A DNA stretch of 64,000 nt, taken from positions 159,787 through 223,786 of the forward strand of contig MU270076.1 of the NCBI GenBank assembly GCA_021432635.1, written 5' to 3'. How positions within the stretch are numbered: the first letter of the stretch is position 1; each line of letters opens with the position of its first letter. The notes beneath the pieces were generated by a model, which was not told the origin of the DNA, searched no databases, and saw only the letters and a program-made list of their open reading frames with translations. Source of the stretch: Thozetella sp. PMI_491 (taxonomy: Eukaryota > Ascomycota > Sordariomycetes > Chaetosphaeriales > Chaetosphaeriaceae). Positions 42,174 to 54,800 of the stretch are shown here, piece by piece. The position numbers and the translations under genes were made by a program.

Positions 42174-43889
42174 GGTTTATTTACGCGCCCGACGATCACG
42201 TCGAGAAGGAAAGCCCGTTGCGATGCCTTGCGGTAGGGATCCACGGAACAAGAAAGGAGACAATTAGGTTATGAAGCACAAGAGGATGTATATCCCGTGT
42301 AGTTGAAGGCTAAAGGAATACTGAGGCTTCTTCAATGGCAAGCACTGGTCTTACGGCCGTCAAGATCTAGGTAGCTATGAAGTCGTCGTGTGCGGCAGCC
42401 GAGGCTGACAGCTGATCGACACATGTGGTTGGTCCAATGTCGGGGGGTGGAAACCCGATCTAACCCAATCAGAGGCTTCGAGACGGCGGGTCCCCACACT
42501 ACCTTCCCCTTTCCTTCCTTTTGCTAACTTGTGTACTCGCACACCGAGGTGGGAAAGTGCGAGGGGATGTCAATCTATCAAAGAGAAGAAGGAAAATGGC
42601 AGATGAGGAGCGGCCGGGCTTGCATCTGCGTAGGTATTGTATTTTTGTGTCCTAGGTACCTACCTATTCAGGATTGCTCGCGACGGCTTCCTGAGTTCCC
42701 CCCCAATCGTAGGCCAGTGTAATGACCCGACAGACAAGCCACTCATATAACTTTAACACGGGATATGGATACACTTCAGGACACAGGTGGCGGCTACCAA
42801 AATGGAGCGTGATTGGCAGGACCGGAAAACAAAAGATGACCGAAACGTCAGCTTTGGTGCCGGCTTCCCGAGCCTGCTGATCCATCTAGCCGGCCTCGCT
42901 GCCGTTCAACCCGTTCTAGCACGGGCGCTTTCCGGAACGTAGTGACGCACCGTTTGCAAAGCCATGGAAAGAGGGGAAGGAGGGTAACGGGTGGCTGGGG
43001 GGCCACTGTCGCTGGATCATACATGTCTGAGGTGTATTGATCCGCCCCAGCGGATGGGGTCGAACAGCTCCACATGGTGATATCAGAGCAGCGTCACAGC
43101 GGAGTCTGTTCTCGAATTTTGCATGGGATTTTCCGGGCTACACTGGGCCAAAATGCTACCGAGGTATCTGCCGGCTCCGTTCCATGTCTCTCTCTGCCTT
43201 TCCGATGTCCGCATCGAAGCCAAAACTGCAACGAGCCCTGCCCTGCCTTGTTTGCATAGATGAGATGGCCAGCCGTACCATAAACGCCAAAGACAAAAAT
43301 TCTGTCTGCAGAATGCCCTACCCTTTACTTCCCTGACGAGACCCTGACGTGCAAAAAGAAGCCCTGCCCTGTCGTCCCTGCCTCGGCCGCCTTCGACGAA
43401 GGCGAGATATCATGTCCCCTTCCACTATGCCATCCGAGAACCGAAAACAAGCTGTTTGCCATCGTGCCATGTGTTGCGAAGACGGGAGAGAAGGAAAAAG
43501 AAGGAGAAAAAAAAATGCCCATAACAATCCTAAGCAGTGATTCCATCTTGTTGCCTGGAAATTGTGCGGTATCGTAGAGAGAGAGAAAGAAAATTCGAAA
43601 ACATTTCGCCAGTTGCCAGGAAACAAGTGCCGGAAAGAAAACAAAACGCCTGTGCCGTTGCCCTAGCCTCGCCCGAGGCCGCAATGTTCATCCATCCGTG
43701 AAGTCGGGTCCGCAGACCGAGACAGAGAATGCCGGTATGTATGGGATTTGCGTAATGGTCGTTAAGTCGTAGCCGCGGCGGTTGGTTCGTTGGTCGATAG
43801 CAGACCATCGCTCTCCCAACCTCTCCGCGCGTTGTCTGGTGTTCTTTGCCGAGGATTGTCGGAGGCCGCGTCCTGTGTCGGGGGACCGG
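42174..43889. other. Intergenic region upstream of amidase
   Basis: About 1.7 kb with the amidase promoter and the 3' flank of the next gene. No coding features recognised. Confidence 0.5.
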
Positions 43890-45558
43890 CTAGTAAAAGG
43901 GATATTCCATCTGAATACGGTTCTTGTAGGGGTATGGAGTCTCTGACGCAGTGCGCTGCGAGGCTTCCGCCACATAGGGGTACCACACATCGGGCTCCTC
44001 CTTCTTGCCAAATACCTTCTCCTTCTGCAGAGAAACCCTATGGAAGAAGAAAGAAAAACAGGTCAGCCTCTACGAGATCTTCGCACAAAAAATCTCAGAC
44101 CGCCCGCCGATGTTCGATTTACCGTCCTCCGAATCTCAGCAACTTCGTGCGTAGCCACAGGATGAACCCGTGCCAATAGCTCTGAGTGCGCTTTTTGGCC
44201 GAGCTTCCACGGCGTGGCCGGGCTTCCGTCGGCATGGCGTCGTCCACGCGGGCGCCGAATGCCGGAGGTGCCTGACCGGGCACGCTGTCGTAATTGTGGC
44301 TGATGAAGGTCATCTCCTTTTCGGGGTGGCCTTCTTCAGCTGCCTGCTTGCCTAGTCGGCAGTCCTTGTTGGTGCTGGTTGCTGCCGTAGTGCCCATGCT
44401 GAAGAACTTCCCGGAGCCGGCGTCGTTCTTCGACGAGTCCGAGGCCGCCAGGAAACCCGGGGCGCTGGGAGTGCCGCTACCAGGAGTCGACGCGGTCGAG
44501 AGGTTAGTGGGAGTGGACTTGCGGGATGCGGCGGGGCGCACCGCTTCTTTCTTCCACTGAGCAGCTTCCTTCTCGATGCGGTGCGCTTCCTTGGTGTCAC
44601 GGCGCTCCCGCTTCTTGATGGCCTCCCGGGCGTACTTCTCCTCTTTGGCACGCTCCCTCTCCTCGAACTTGCGACGAGCCTCCCGGATGTTGTCGGCGTG
44701 CGAGCCCGTGTCGACCTCGGAGCGGCTGCGGAGACGCGGGAAGCCCGCGGCCTCGAGCGAGCTACGAATGGGCGACATGGGGGCGACTGAGACGGGTGAG
44801 GACGGGGCGGCAAGCGATGCAGGAAGAAGGCCCCCGAGGCTGCCGGTGGGAGATTCAACACTTCCGGAACCAGCGGTCAAATGGAGGTCGGATTGGCTCT
44901 TGCTCAGGCTGCCGAGGGCGAGACGAGAGGAGATGGCGGGGTTAGATCGGTTCGTGTTGAGGCGTAGTTGAGGGGTGGTGGAGGTGATATCGGAGAAAGA
45001 AGCAGTCCTCTGACTGGCAAGTGAGGGGCGGCGAAGCGAGGACTGCGAAATATGGGGAGGGTGGTGTGAATGATGGGGTTGTGAGTAGCCGCCGTTGCTA
45101 TTGTGGTGCGAGCGTGAATAGGCTTCGGGCTCGTCGTCCTCGTTCTCGGTGATGGTGGGGGAGTAGTCCCGCGAGTTGTCGAACGACGCCAGCGAATTGG
45201 CGTACGACAGCGGCGGGGTCGAGGTCCTCGGTGTCTGCTGGAAGGGATGGACGAAGCCGCCGCGCGGATTGCTGCCGTTGGACGTCTGCGACGTCGACCG
45301 CACATGGAACTTGCGCGAGCCGCCACCTACGGAGCCGACGACCTCGTCCGGCCCGAAGGCCACCGAGGGCCCGGCGTTGGAATCATAGCCACCCGCCCAC
45401 GCATTCGTCTGCTCGTCCCAGGGCCGGTCGAGATCGAGCGAGTTCTTCTCGGATGAGGCAAGCTTCTTCAAAATCGGCTTCACTGCGGCCGGCACCTTGG
45501 GCCGGGATTTCGTGATCTTGTGCGGCCCCCCGCCGCCCGAGCCATGATGCGACGCCAT
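43890..45558 (-). CDS. Fungal protein of unknown function, disordered with basic coiled coil
   Basis: Two exons (44123-45558 and 43890-44037; 85-nt intron) give 527 residues. The frame could be extended to 45609 only by a GTG codon, so the ATG at 45558 (MASHHGSG) is taken. I do not recognise a named family. The N-terminal two thirds are rich in Ser, Pro, His and Gly with many possible phosphorylation sites (SLRRPS, SPTITENEDDEPE). A highly charged helix, EARRKFEERERAKEEKYA, continues for about 50 residues and should form a coiled coil. Near the C-terminus SYWHGFILWLRTKLLRF is an amphipathic or membrane-proximal segment, followed in exon 2 by EEPDVWYPYVAEASQ. The final exon gives a conserved-looking end, PYPYKNRIQMEYPFY. 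No function is proposed. Confidence 0.75.
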
Positions 45559-48500
45559 GGCCAAACGTCTCTCTGGCTCGGATGCGGACTTGGCCTCGAC
45601 CGCCGGCACGCAAGACGATCAATCAATGGATATGAGCAGGCACGGAGGACACGAGAGAGAAGGGGAGAGAGAGGAGAGAGGCGACCGAACGCCTTGAAGA
45701 GGAGGGAGGGGCTCCGAGGCAGATGTCGCCTGCTCGCAGGGATGCCTGTCTGTGGCTGGAGCGGGGAAGACCGACAGCCTATCGCCGTATCACCCGCGAC
45801 GACAGGGGCCGAGATAGCAAGCGGCCCAGGAGGAATCGCATTTGGTCTTGCGGTGTGCAATCACGATCACCACATGACGGGGAGGACAAAAAGAGAGGTG
45901 GAACGCGCAAGACACAGGACGCGAAAGAAGGCCGTTTGGATGCCGGGCACAGAATGGACGACGGTGGACGAGGGACACGCAGCGGGCGGTGTTGTGCGTG
46001 TGTCTGTGTGTGGCAGGATCCGGGAGAGCGGCGTCGTAGCGTGGAGCTGACGAATGGGCGGCGGCGAAGCCTGTTTTGTTGTTGGTCAGGCCTGGGCCGA
46101 CCGCCAAACAGTGGGAACAGCAGCCCCGTCCGCCAAGCACTAGGTGGCCCAGCTATCCCTCCCCTCCTCTCCTTGTGATTCAGCCTCATTCCTCCTCTTG
46201 CTCTCGCTCATTGGCATGTGCACGTGGGGGATGGCGAACTCCCAGTGGGGCCTAGGCTCTGTGACAGGACAAACCGCGCAGGTTCCCCCCCGCCGACTGG
46301 CCGGCTTCCGCGTGCGCGCGCGCTGGGAACCAGCTTGCCGGCCTACCTTGGCCTTGCTATTGCGACTAACTAGGGTCGTTCCATCGCTGGCGATCGCCCC
46401 TTCCCCCCCCCCCCCGCGCGTCGGTATCGGGGACGGGCGAACTTGGCCCCAGCTGGGACCAGCGAGCAAACAAAGCGGGCAAACAAGCGGGCAGACTCGA
46501 GTCGCGCGGCCCGTGGCGGGTCCGCATCCTCGAGGCACTCAACATCCAACGCAGGCACCGATCAAGCCCGTAAAAGGAAGAATGCCTTGAGCTAGTCGGG
46601 GCTCAACCTGCGACAAGGCATTGATCCCTTTGATCCCTTTCAGAGATCTAAGATTCGCGACTTGCTTTGCCGCCTTATGTCGCCTTGCTGTCCGTCTCCT
46701 TGTTTTCGAAAGAGCTCCCTCCTCCTCCCCCCTCTGAGTGAATATTCCTACGCCCCGGGCTCCATTTTGGCCCGTGCCTCTTTGCCCGTCGCACCCTCCC
46801 CATTTTGTCAATTCCACCTCTCACCTTGGAGAGAGCTCATTCCGGCCAGCCGGGTCCTCGCTAGCCTTTCATTTCTCACCTTCCATCGCACAGATAGCTC
46901 ATCCGAGAACTAAGGCTACCACACTACCCCAGTAGTGTACCCACTGGGGGTTTTTTTTAACCTCTTCTCTAATCATCCCGCCCGCCTCTGCCAGACAGCC
47001 AGATAGCCAGAGAGGCATATCCTCCCTTTGTCTGCTCCCTATACGCCGCCCTGCTGCTTTGGTTAGTCTGGGGGAGTATCTTTTCTCCTAACTCTCCCAC
47101 CTCCCAGGTAAGTGAGGTTTGTTTTCTGCAGCCTCCTCCCCTCCCCTCCCGGGAGAGAGACGCTCCAGGCCGTTGCTCGCCATCTTTTCCTTGATTCAAG
47201 GTGCTAGCGTCCGCCACAGACGCACACCGAGCGCTAGGACAGAGCTCCCTCACCGCGCCAATTACGCCCCCCTTAACCCCTCACCCCCTCACCTACTCGG
47301 TCGGCCAACCCCTCCCCCATCCCCGCCCTCTTGCTTTCTCGCCCACCTCCCGAGTCGGTCGAGACACTGGCACCACACGTTGCTTGACCGAGACTCGGCC
47401 GGACTATCGAATGTGACCCTGGCGGCCTACCCAGCGGGAGCGGCACAGATGGGATTGGATCTTCGCGACGAGCGCATCAAAGTATCTTCCCGTGGCCGAT
47501 TTTAGTAGATTAGGTTGACTCCGAGTGCTACACATTGTGCCGTACGGTGCCGTACGTGAGCCACAGATAGCAGCTGCTGCGCTGCTATACTGGGACCGTC
47601 CAATCCTCCTTCCTCCTGCTTGATCGGTAAGGAGGTACTGTGTCTTCCTCTCTCTCCTTATCCACGCCGCCGGCCGCCCTTCCCAATCAGGGCAAAAGGA
47701 CTCGCCGGAAGGGCACGCGGAAGGGCTCCGCGGTATCAGCCATCCATACTCCTTGGCTGGGTCCGAAACCACACACCACCAGCTCATGAGAAGGACCAAA
47801 AGGAACGAAAGCACCCGCTCGGCGTCGTGGTGTCCATAAGCCAGCGAGGTCGTACAAGCTCTGGACATTCTAGATGCATTTGGGGTTTGAAACCCGGGCC
47901 GGAAGCTGCAAAACTGTCTGTCGGCTATTTGGCTGCATCGCTTGGTCGCTCTCTTCCCAAGTGGTTGGTCAATGCCCTGTGCTGGTTCCGGGCTAAGATG
48001 TCACATAGATTGAGAGATATCGCGGCCGGCGGCGTGGGTCTCTGAGCTACTCCAACTCTTCCCGCCTCGCTCAAACCACTACATATAGCTGTTTGGCCTG
48101 TACCTTGACTATTACGCACCCCTATAGCCTAACTAGAGATGCTTAACGACAAGGCGGAGGCGGGACGCATAGGCGCCATGGCGATCTTACCAGAATCTCC
48201 TTTGTCCCAGCCGCAAGCCCGCACGGACTGGCGCGCTCAAGGCCGGTATTGACACCACTCCTGGATTAGCCGCCAGGAGCTTGTGCCTTGCGTCTCACCA
48301 GCAAGATGGGGAAGCCTGGCGGGTGCGAAGTGGGTGAGGGGTGGCGCGCCTACTGTCCCTCGTGCACGCGAGATAATGAAGTGCACACCGTCTCGGATGA
48401 AAGCTTTCGACCACCCAGCCTGACTACATTAGCACCGGAAAGCCTCGCCTATTATCACCCTTGGCCAGGTTTTGGCGAGACGGGACGGCGCTTATCAGAT

Positions 48501-49268
48501 GAACTTATCCTAGGCGGCAATGTCTGCCCCCCCCCTAGCGGGTTAGGACGAAGGGAGCAGCGATGGGAAGCAGCTTGCATGCAAGGTGCGGACTCGTTCC
48601 CCGGCGGCGACTGGAGCTTGCTCTGTCTCGGCCCCAATCGCTTCGTGATGTTAATGCTGAGTTTTAGGACCAGACACGCCTTGACAGAAATGCCAATATC
48701 GGCCACGGGAGCCGCAGCCACCGCGCCGCGAATAACGCTCCCACTGGCTCGCTCTTTCTCGCGTCCGTCCTTGTGCTCTATGTCCTGCGAATCCCAGCAG
48801 GTCGGCGGGGCCCAAGCAGTCAGGAGGGCCGAGGCCGAGCTCAGAGGCAGCTGCTCTCTCTTGCGATTGGCTTCGGGGCAACTTTGCCACGGCGATCTCT
48901 GTCCCTGCTCGTCGCCTAAGCCAAAGAGGCAGGGCTGGACCGCGGTACATTGGAATCACTTGTATCTCCTTGTACCGTGAAGTCCCCATGAGGCAGGGGG
49001 TGGGAAAGAAGGGGGCTTCTTGTCCACACTCCCCCTCGATGGCGTTGACCTCAGCCCACACGCCAATCAAGGGTACCAGCTCTCGTCCACGTCTGGATCC
49101 CTTAGCCGATGCTGAACCTCCGTATGCACCAAAAGAAGCGATCGGGGGGGCCCCAGGCGGTGGCGATAGTGGCACTGCAGCTCTTGCGCTCGATGAGCTC
49201 GGGCCAGGAGAGGTTGATGAAAGAGGGGCCTTTGCCGATCGGCCCCGAGCGGCCCCAGCCCACTAGGT

Positions 49269-49320
49269 GGTCATGAGAGAGAGGGAGAGGGAGAGAGAGA
49301 GGGAGAGAGAGGGAGTGAGG
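49269..49320 (+). repeat. GA-rich microsatellite
   Basis: GAGAGAGGGAGAGG-type units run for about 50 bases. The minus strand reads as an artificial Ser-Leu polymer, which explains the long spurious frame there. Confidence 0.75.
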
Positions 49321-51054
49321 GAAAGAGGGAAAGGCAGGAGCGCTGTCGCTCTGTCGCTGCATATACGGCTGCCCCCGCCAGGCAGTGCTGCGACGACGTC
49401 AGGACGGCCGGCAAAGCTGCAAGTCCTTGCAGGTCTGCCCCAGCAGCGGAGATGCCCTCTAGGCAGGAGAAAGACGGAGACAGAAGGCCATAGAGTTTCG
49501 AAAAGCCTGGCTCTGCTCGACGCGAAGACGCCAATGCACATCTTGGACCAGATCCAATGAGATATCTCAAACGACCGGGGAACATCGTCATCAAGAACAG
49601 GGACAGTCAGGCAGGTTTCTAGGACATGGGACCCCGCGCCGTCGGGCCTTGCTGGCTGTCCGTGGAACAAAAAACCGATTCTCCGGAGCGGCCATGTTTC
49701 GGCATGGATGCAGGCTGGGTTCCCCGAGGCCCTGCCGGGTCTGGCCGCGCTCTGGCTGTGGGCAAGGCGGGCTCGGAATGGAGAGCAAAGCCGGCATCCA
49801 GCTCGTGCTGGGAGGGTACGTTTCATTGCTTGGGACAGGTCATCGCGCATTAGGTTAAACAAGCAGAGGCTTCGAAATATGTCGTCAGTGATTTGCGAGT
49901 CAAGCGGTGAGTTGAGCGGAAGGCTTGATATCCCGGCATGCCAGTGCAGCGGGTGTGGTCGAGCCCAGGCGGCGGCAATATGACATAGGCAGTCCGCCTA
50001 TCTCGAGATTCAGAGCCCACGGCAGACGAGCAGGGATGGCTGCTTGGGAGGCAACCCACCCGGCATCCGAGTCCCCGGCCAAACAAGAAAAGCAAAGGGA
50101 AGACGGCCTCAAGGACCGAGGGTGGTCTCCATGATGCGGTGTGGCTTTCTGAAAGCGGGACGCCGGCGCCGCCAACCCTGCGATGCCTGCATTAGAGACG
50201 CCGAACAACTCACAGTACTGCGGACAGAGTGCATAGTATGCAACCCAAGGCCCTAGCCCTCTGCAGGAGGAAGGCGTCATAAGTCGAGAGGCAGCGGGCG
50301 GGGGTAGAGGATTTCCTCTCACTTGCGACCAGTCTGTCGACCTGTACGGTTTCGTGCTGGACCCGCCCGGTCCAGGGGTGCATTTTATCCAGAAACACTA
50401 CAATCAGGCCGCCGCCAGACGCTCCTGATGCGAATCACTCAGATCGTTTCCATGCCGGAAGCTCCTTCCTGCTTCCCCGGTGGCCTGGCGTTCCCGTGCT
50501 GGACCGCCCCTCCCCCTTCTAAGAATTGCTCTGCTTCCGTGGTGAGGTTCCATCACTGCAAACCAATGCGCCTCTGGCGCCCCCAATGCGGAAGCGAGCC
50601 TTGTGCTGCCTTCTCAATTTTTTTTTCCTTTTTTTCTTCTCTCTTGACTCTTCTCCCCTCCCTACCCCATGTGCCTTTCGTTTCTTCCCTCCTTCCGTCG
50701 CTCCGCGTCCCGCACCACGTTGACACGCACGACACAAGGATGTCATCCCGCAGCCAGCCGACCGGGGGCCTTGACTGTGGCTCCTGTCCCGCCCAGCCCG
50801 CTGAGACTCGACGAGAATCGTTGGGCCGTGCAGACGGCATTGCCTGCAGCCAAAACGGTGCCATGCCTTCCTGCAGTGGTACGGCTACAAAACAAAGTCT
50901 ACCGAGCGGTGAAGACGACATATCCGTCCGGGGCTTTGTGGGCTGCCGGCATAAAAAGCAAAGAAAAGAAGAAGAAAAAAAAAAGCCAAGCACAAGCCCA
51001 CGAGGAATACAGGCCTGCATCCGCCAGGCCAGGGAAAGCCAAATCCCCTGCACA

Positions 51055-51072
51055 GTACAGTACGTACTGTAC
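51055..51072. repeat. 18-bp perfect palindrome
   Basis: GTACAGTACGTACTGTAC equals its own reverse complement, with no spacer. It sits in the gene-poor gap with no gene within 5 kb. Confidence 0.85.
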
Positions 51073-51873
51073 ATTGCTTGCCGTACTCGGGTCCAGTAGG
51101 CGGGGTTTTATTTGTCCAAATTGGGACGCTCCAGGCCACACACAGTAACCCTCCACATCTGCAGGTCCAACGCTCGGCCAGTGCTGCCTGAATGTCGTCG
51201 CTATCCTGCAGAGACGACGGGCAAGCGAGCAGAATGGCATCCCAAGGGTTCTGGCCCGTTCGGCAATCGACCAGATGGTGTGGTTCGACGGCCGATGGGC
51301 GAAGACGAGGCGGCTCACGACCTGGCTGTCCCGGAGAGTTGCGGTCCTTGTGGGACCACGGCCTGTCCTCTCTTCCACCCACCTGCCTACCTTAGTCTCC
51401 ACCCAGCTCGAAAGCTTGGGGCTCTTCCCGCCTGGTCAGCCGTCGTTTAATGTTGGGGAACGGCTAAGGCGACTGCTCCTGACGGGGAAGTGACCGGCAA
51501 GGAACTTGGAAGATTCGAAGGAAGTAGCACGGGAAAGAAGCGAGCTGGTTCAACTCGTGGGGCCGCATCGCCCTGCCCGAGAATGCATGGGAGCGAGCAG
51601 GGGAGGGTTCCTCTGAATTGTACCACGTGATGCCTTTAACAGACTACCACGGCTGCCACGGCCGCGCCGAGTGTCAGACGTCGCTGGTATCCGCTCATAA
51701 GGAACCATGTTTGGCTTCTGTTTGGACCTGCAGCTGCCGCCTCGAGCTCGTGCGGTCTCCGGGAGTCTCCCCCTGCTTGCTGGCCTGGTCGAAATGGATG
51801 GTTAAGCGCCCGAGCACAGTCGCTAAATCCGGACCACTCTCCAACCGCTTGATAGTGACCGAGGCTGCTACCT

Positions 51874-51886
51874 CCCCCCCCCCCCC
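51874..51886 (+). repeat. Poly-C tract
   Basis: Thirteen consecutive C residues followed by T and six more C. Confidence 0.8.
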
Positions 51887-54800
51887 TCCCCCCGTGAGTG
51901 CTGCGGTAGGGGAACATCCCGGCCGAGCCGCCTGGGCCCGTTCGTGAGAACCGTGTTCCTACTGCAACCCAGATGTGGTCCACGGAGGATAATTTGCGCT
52001 TCGCGGCATCATGGAGTAGGTGCGTGCGGCGTGCGACGGCCGCCTGTACGTGGTGTCAAAAAGGGTATAATCTGGTTTCTACGTTGCACTCCCGTAGTGA
52101 CGGCTTCTCCCGCCCTGGGAGTGGCCTGATTCGTCCCATACCTGCAGATCCTGCTGCCAAGTCTTCCAGACTTCAGTGGTCGTTGCCTTTTCCTCTCCCT
52201 ATCTCGACCATGTATTTTCTAGGGTGGCTGGCAGCGTGCCGGCCACCTAACTAGTCGTCTCGATACCTACGCAGCATGTGCCCCTGCGCTGTACCACTGC
52301 GTTTAGGTGCCTATTTGGAAAACGGTGGGAGGCTGCAGGGCTGGGCCGTCTATTTCAAGACAAGTATGTATGTACCTGCCGATTGCGTACACGGTAGGAA
52401 GGGTATTATCGTGTAGAAAAAAGTACGGCACCCCGGAACTCGCTGTTGACGATCGCGCGCCCATGTCGGCGATCGCTAGTTCGAGGTCTGTGGGTGCTGC
52501 TCCCACAATTGAGCTATCATACGCCAGCCATCCTTTTCGGATCAGGATCAGGACACCCCGGCCACCCATCCAGCGCCGTTGGCTCGCAAGCCATACTTAA
52601 ATTTGCGTGCATGGGTGCTTGTACGGAGTACGGCCGTGTTCGTTCTCACCGAGAATGAAAGCGGTGAGGCGCCCAGCATGGATGGCATCACATACCGGCC
52701 TCGAAGGAGAGACGGCAGCCAGCCTTTGCTCGTCGAATGTAATCTACGGGCGCATCTAGCCGTCCTCTAAGCCAAACCTAGCGCCGAATATTTCGTCCAA
52801 GCGGGCATGTCGAGATGCGATCAGACCAGGGATCGGGGGTGGTTTGGGAGATCATCGTGCCATCGAAGTTGAGTGATGGCAACCAAGATCCCGCTGTGCC
52901 CGCCAGGGCTAAGTAGCCCTGAACCCCCTCGCGGACTTTGCATGGGTGCAAGGCTGGATCGGTGCTACGACAAGGTAATTTCGTCCAGACCCCTGCTCGT
53001 CCGGGGCGCCCCCCAAGGTTGAGCTCTTGCGCGCCCCGACGAGATGCATCCCGCCGGAATTGGGGTGTCCACCAGCAGGGAAGCTGTGCCCTGGCCGCTA
53101 AATGACTCGCCGACTTTCAAAGTTACTATGGCCTGGCTTTTCTCTTGTGAAAAGGCACAAATCCTGTACGTAGGTAGTGTTGCAGGTAATGCGTTCTTGT
53201 TGACCATAGTTGCTGTTGGGGTGGTAGAGTCGCTCGGCCCTGGTTGGAGCGTCTATCAATCAACCGACTTCCCAATGGGTACCGCGATGCATGGCGGCAT
53301 GCTACGTATGGTAGCGCCTTGGACCCTTCTGTCGGCCGACCGTCGAGGTAGTGCCGGGAACCAATATGTCGCCAAAGGACACAGGGGGGCTTGTCTAGTG
53401 CCGTAGACGGCCAGCCATCCATCAAGCCATTTCCATGCTTGGGGTGGATAGTCTAGGAAGAAGGAGAGGTAGCGCTCCGGAACGGGGCCTGTTACAGCAC
53501 ATTGGCGATGGGGAGTACTGTGCTATGTAGCAACTTAGCCGATGCAGCTATTTGGCATGCACCAGCATGTTGATTATAGCCCTGAGCCTGTTGGGCTGAG
53601 GTATATAGACTGAATAGAGAGGAGACCGCCCCCACGAACAGACTAGTCAGTGGGAGTGGCGCTCATGTAGAATGGGTGCTGAGAAAACGGAGGATAAACG
53701 GGCAAGCGCACACGCTCTAGGGGGGAGGGGATAGAGAGACGCCTAAATCGCACTGTAGTGCTGATCCTAGCACCTGCCACCCGAGTTGGGCAAGTCCAGC
53801 GCAATGAGCCCTCACGAAGCACGGGTTGGCCCTCCCCGAGCCCCCACACTCCGGAGCCGAGATTGGCTGGGCTCCGCCTCGAGGGGTCGGGTCTCCTCCG
53901 GCGACGACTGAAGGGTTGCAGCCGGCGTTCAGGCTACCAGGAACATACAACTCCTACGGGCCATCTACGCCGTCGCGAACGCCTCTCTCAAATTCCAGTG
54001 AGAGCGCAACGGACTGCATCCTTCATGACAGCCACGACCCGGTAGAACCCCTCTCCCCCCTCTAGGCGTCGATGCAGATGGGAACGAACAGGACGGGAGA
54101 CGGACCGAGTCCGGGCAAGCTGCGTGCAAGAGGTCCGTTCCAAATTGCCCGGCATATAAAAAGCTCGCGCACGCGCGCTGCCGGGATGTCTTTCCCACAG
54201 GGCCGATGGTGCGCTATCCATATTCGGCTCACCAACGGTGGTTCGCTGCCGCCCGAAGGGGCGTGCAAGCTGGGGGTTCATCCGTTCCTTACTGTGGACG
54301 GCTCGCTGCAACGGCAAGGCAATATGTGCGTGATTGCTTGGTCGTCATGTAGGACGTCGCCCAGCCCTAGGCCGTAGGAGGAAGAGGGACGCGGCCTGCA
54401 GCGCAGCCTGGTTTCAGGGCATCCGGCATCAAATACGCGTCGATTGAAACCCTAGCTGCCGCCCCGGTTGAGAATATCTACGACGTCCAGGACACTTTTG
54501 CCCTTTGGGGGAATGGGAGAAGGGGGGTTAGGCGTTAGATGATCACTGTCCGCCGCGGGACGGAACAGTGACTGTTCTGCCGCCCACCCTGCTTCGGCTG
54601 CCAGCAACACGTTCGAACTTCGTCTGGTCCTAGACCACACCCCTGGCTTCTCCGCATATGTATAGGGGAAAAGGCGTTGCACCTGGTCACTTGGCTAGCC
54701 GTTCTCGCTCTTATGCCCGCTTCCGAGCAAGGATCTGAACGTCATGACAAGCATTGCACGTACATGACAGATATGCACACGACACCGGATCGTTGGTCGA

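Noticed and set aside
45559-45609. N-terminal extension of the unknown gene to 45609
   Set aside because: It would need a GTG start; the first ATG is at 45558.
48288-48980. 230-codon frame in the gene-poor gap
   Set aside because: No motifs, GC-driven composition, overlapping frames on the other strand, no splice-linked neighbours.
49263-49862. 199-codon minus-strand frame ending in Ser-Leu repeats
   Set aside because: Produced by the GA microsatellite; no other protein-like features.
54150-54377. TATAAAAA element followed by a 63-codon frame
   Set aside because: A good TATA match alone; the small frame has no recognisable features and no splice continuation.
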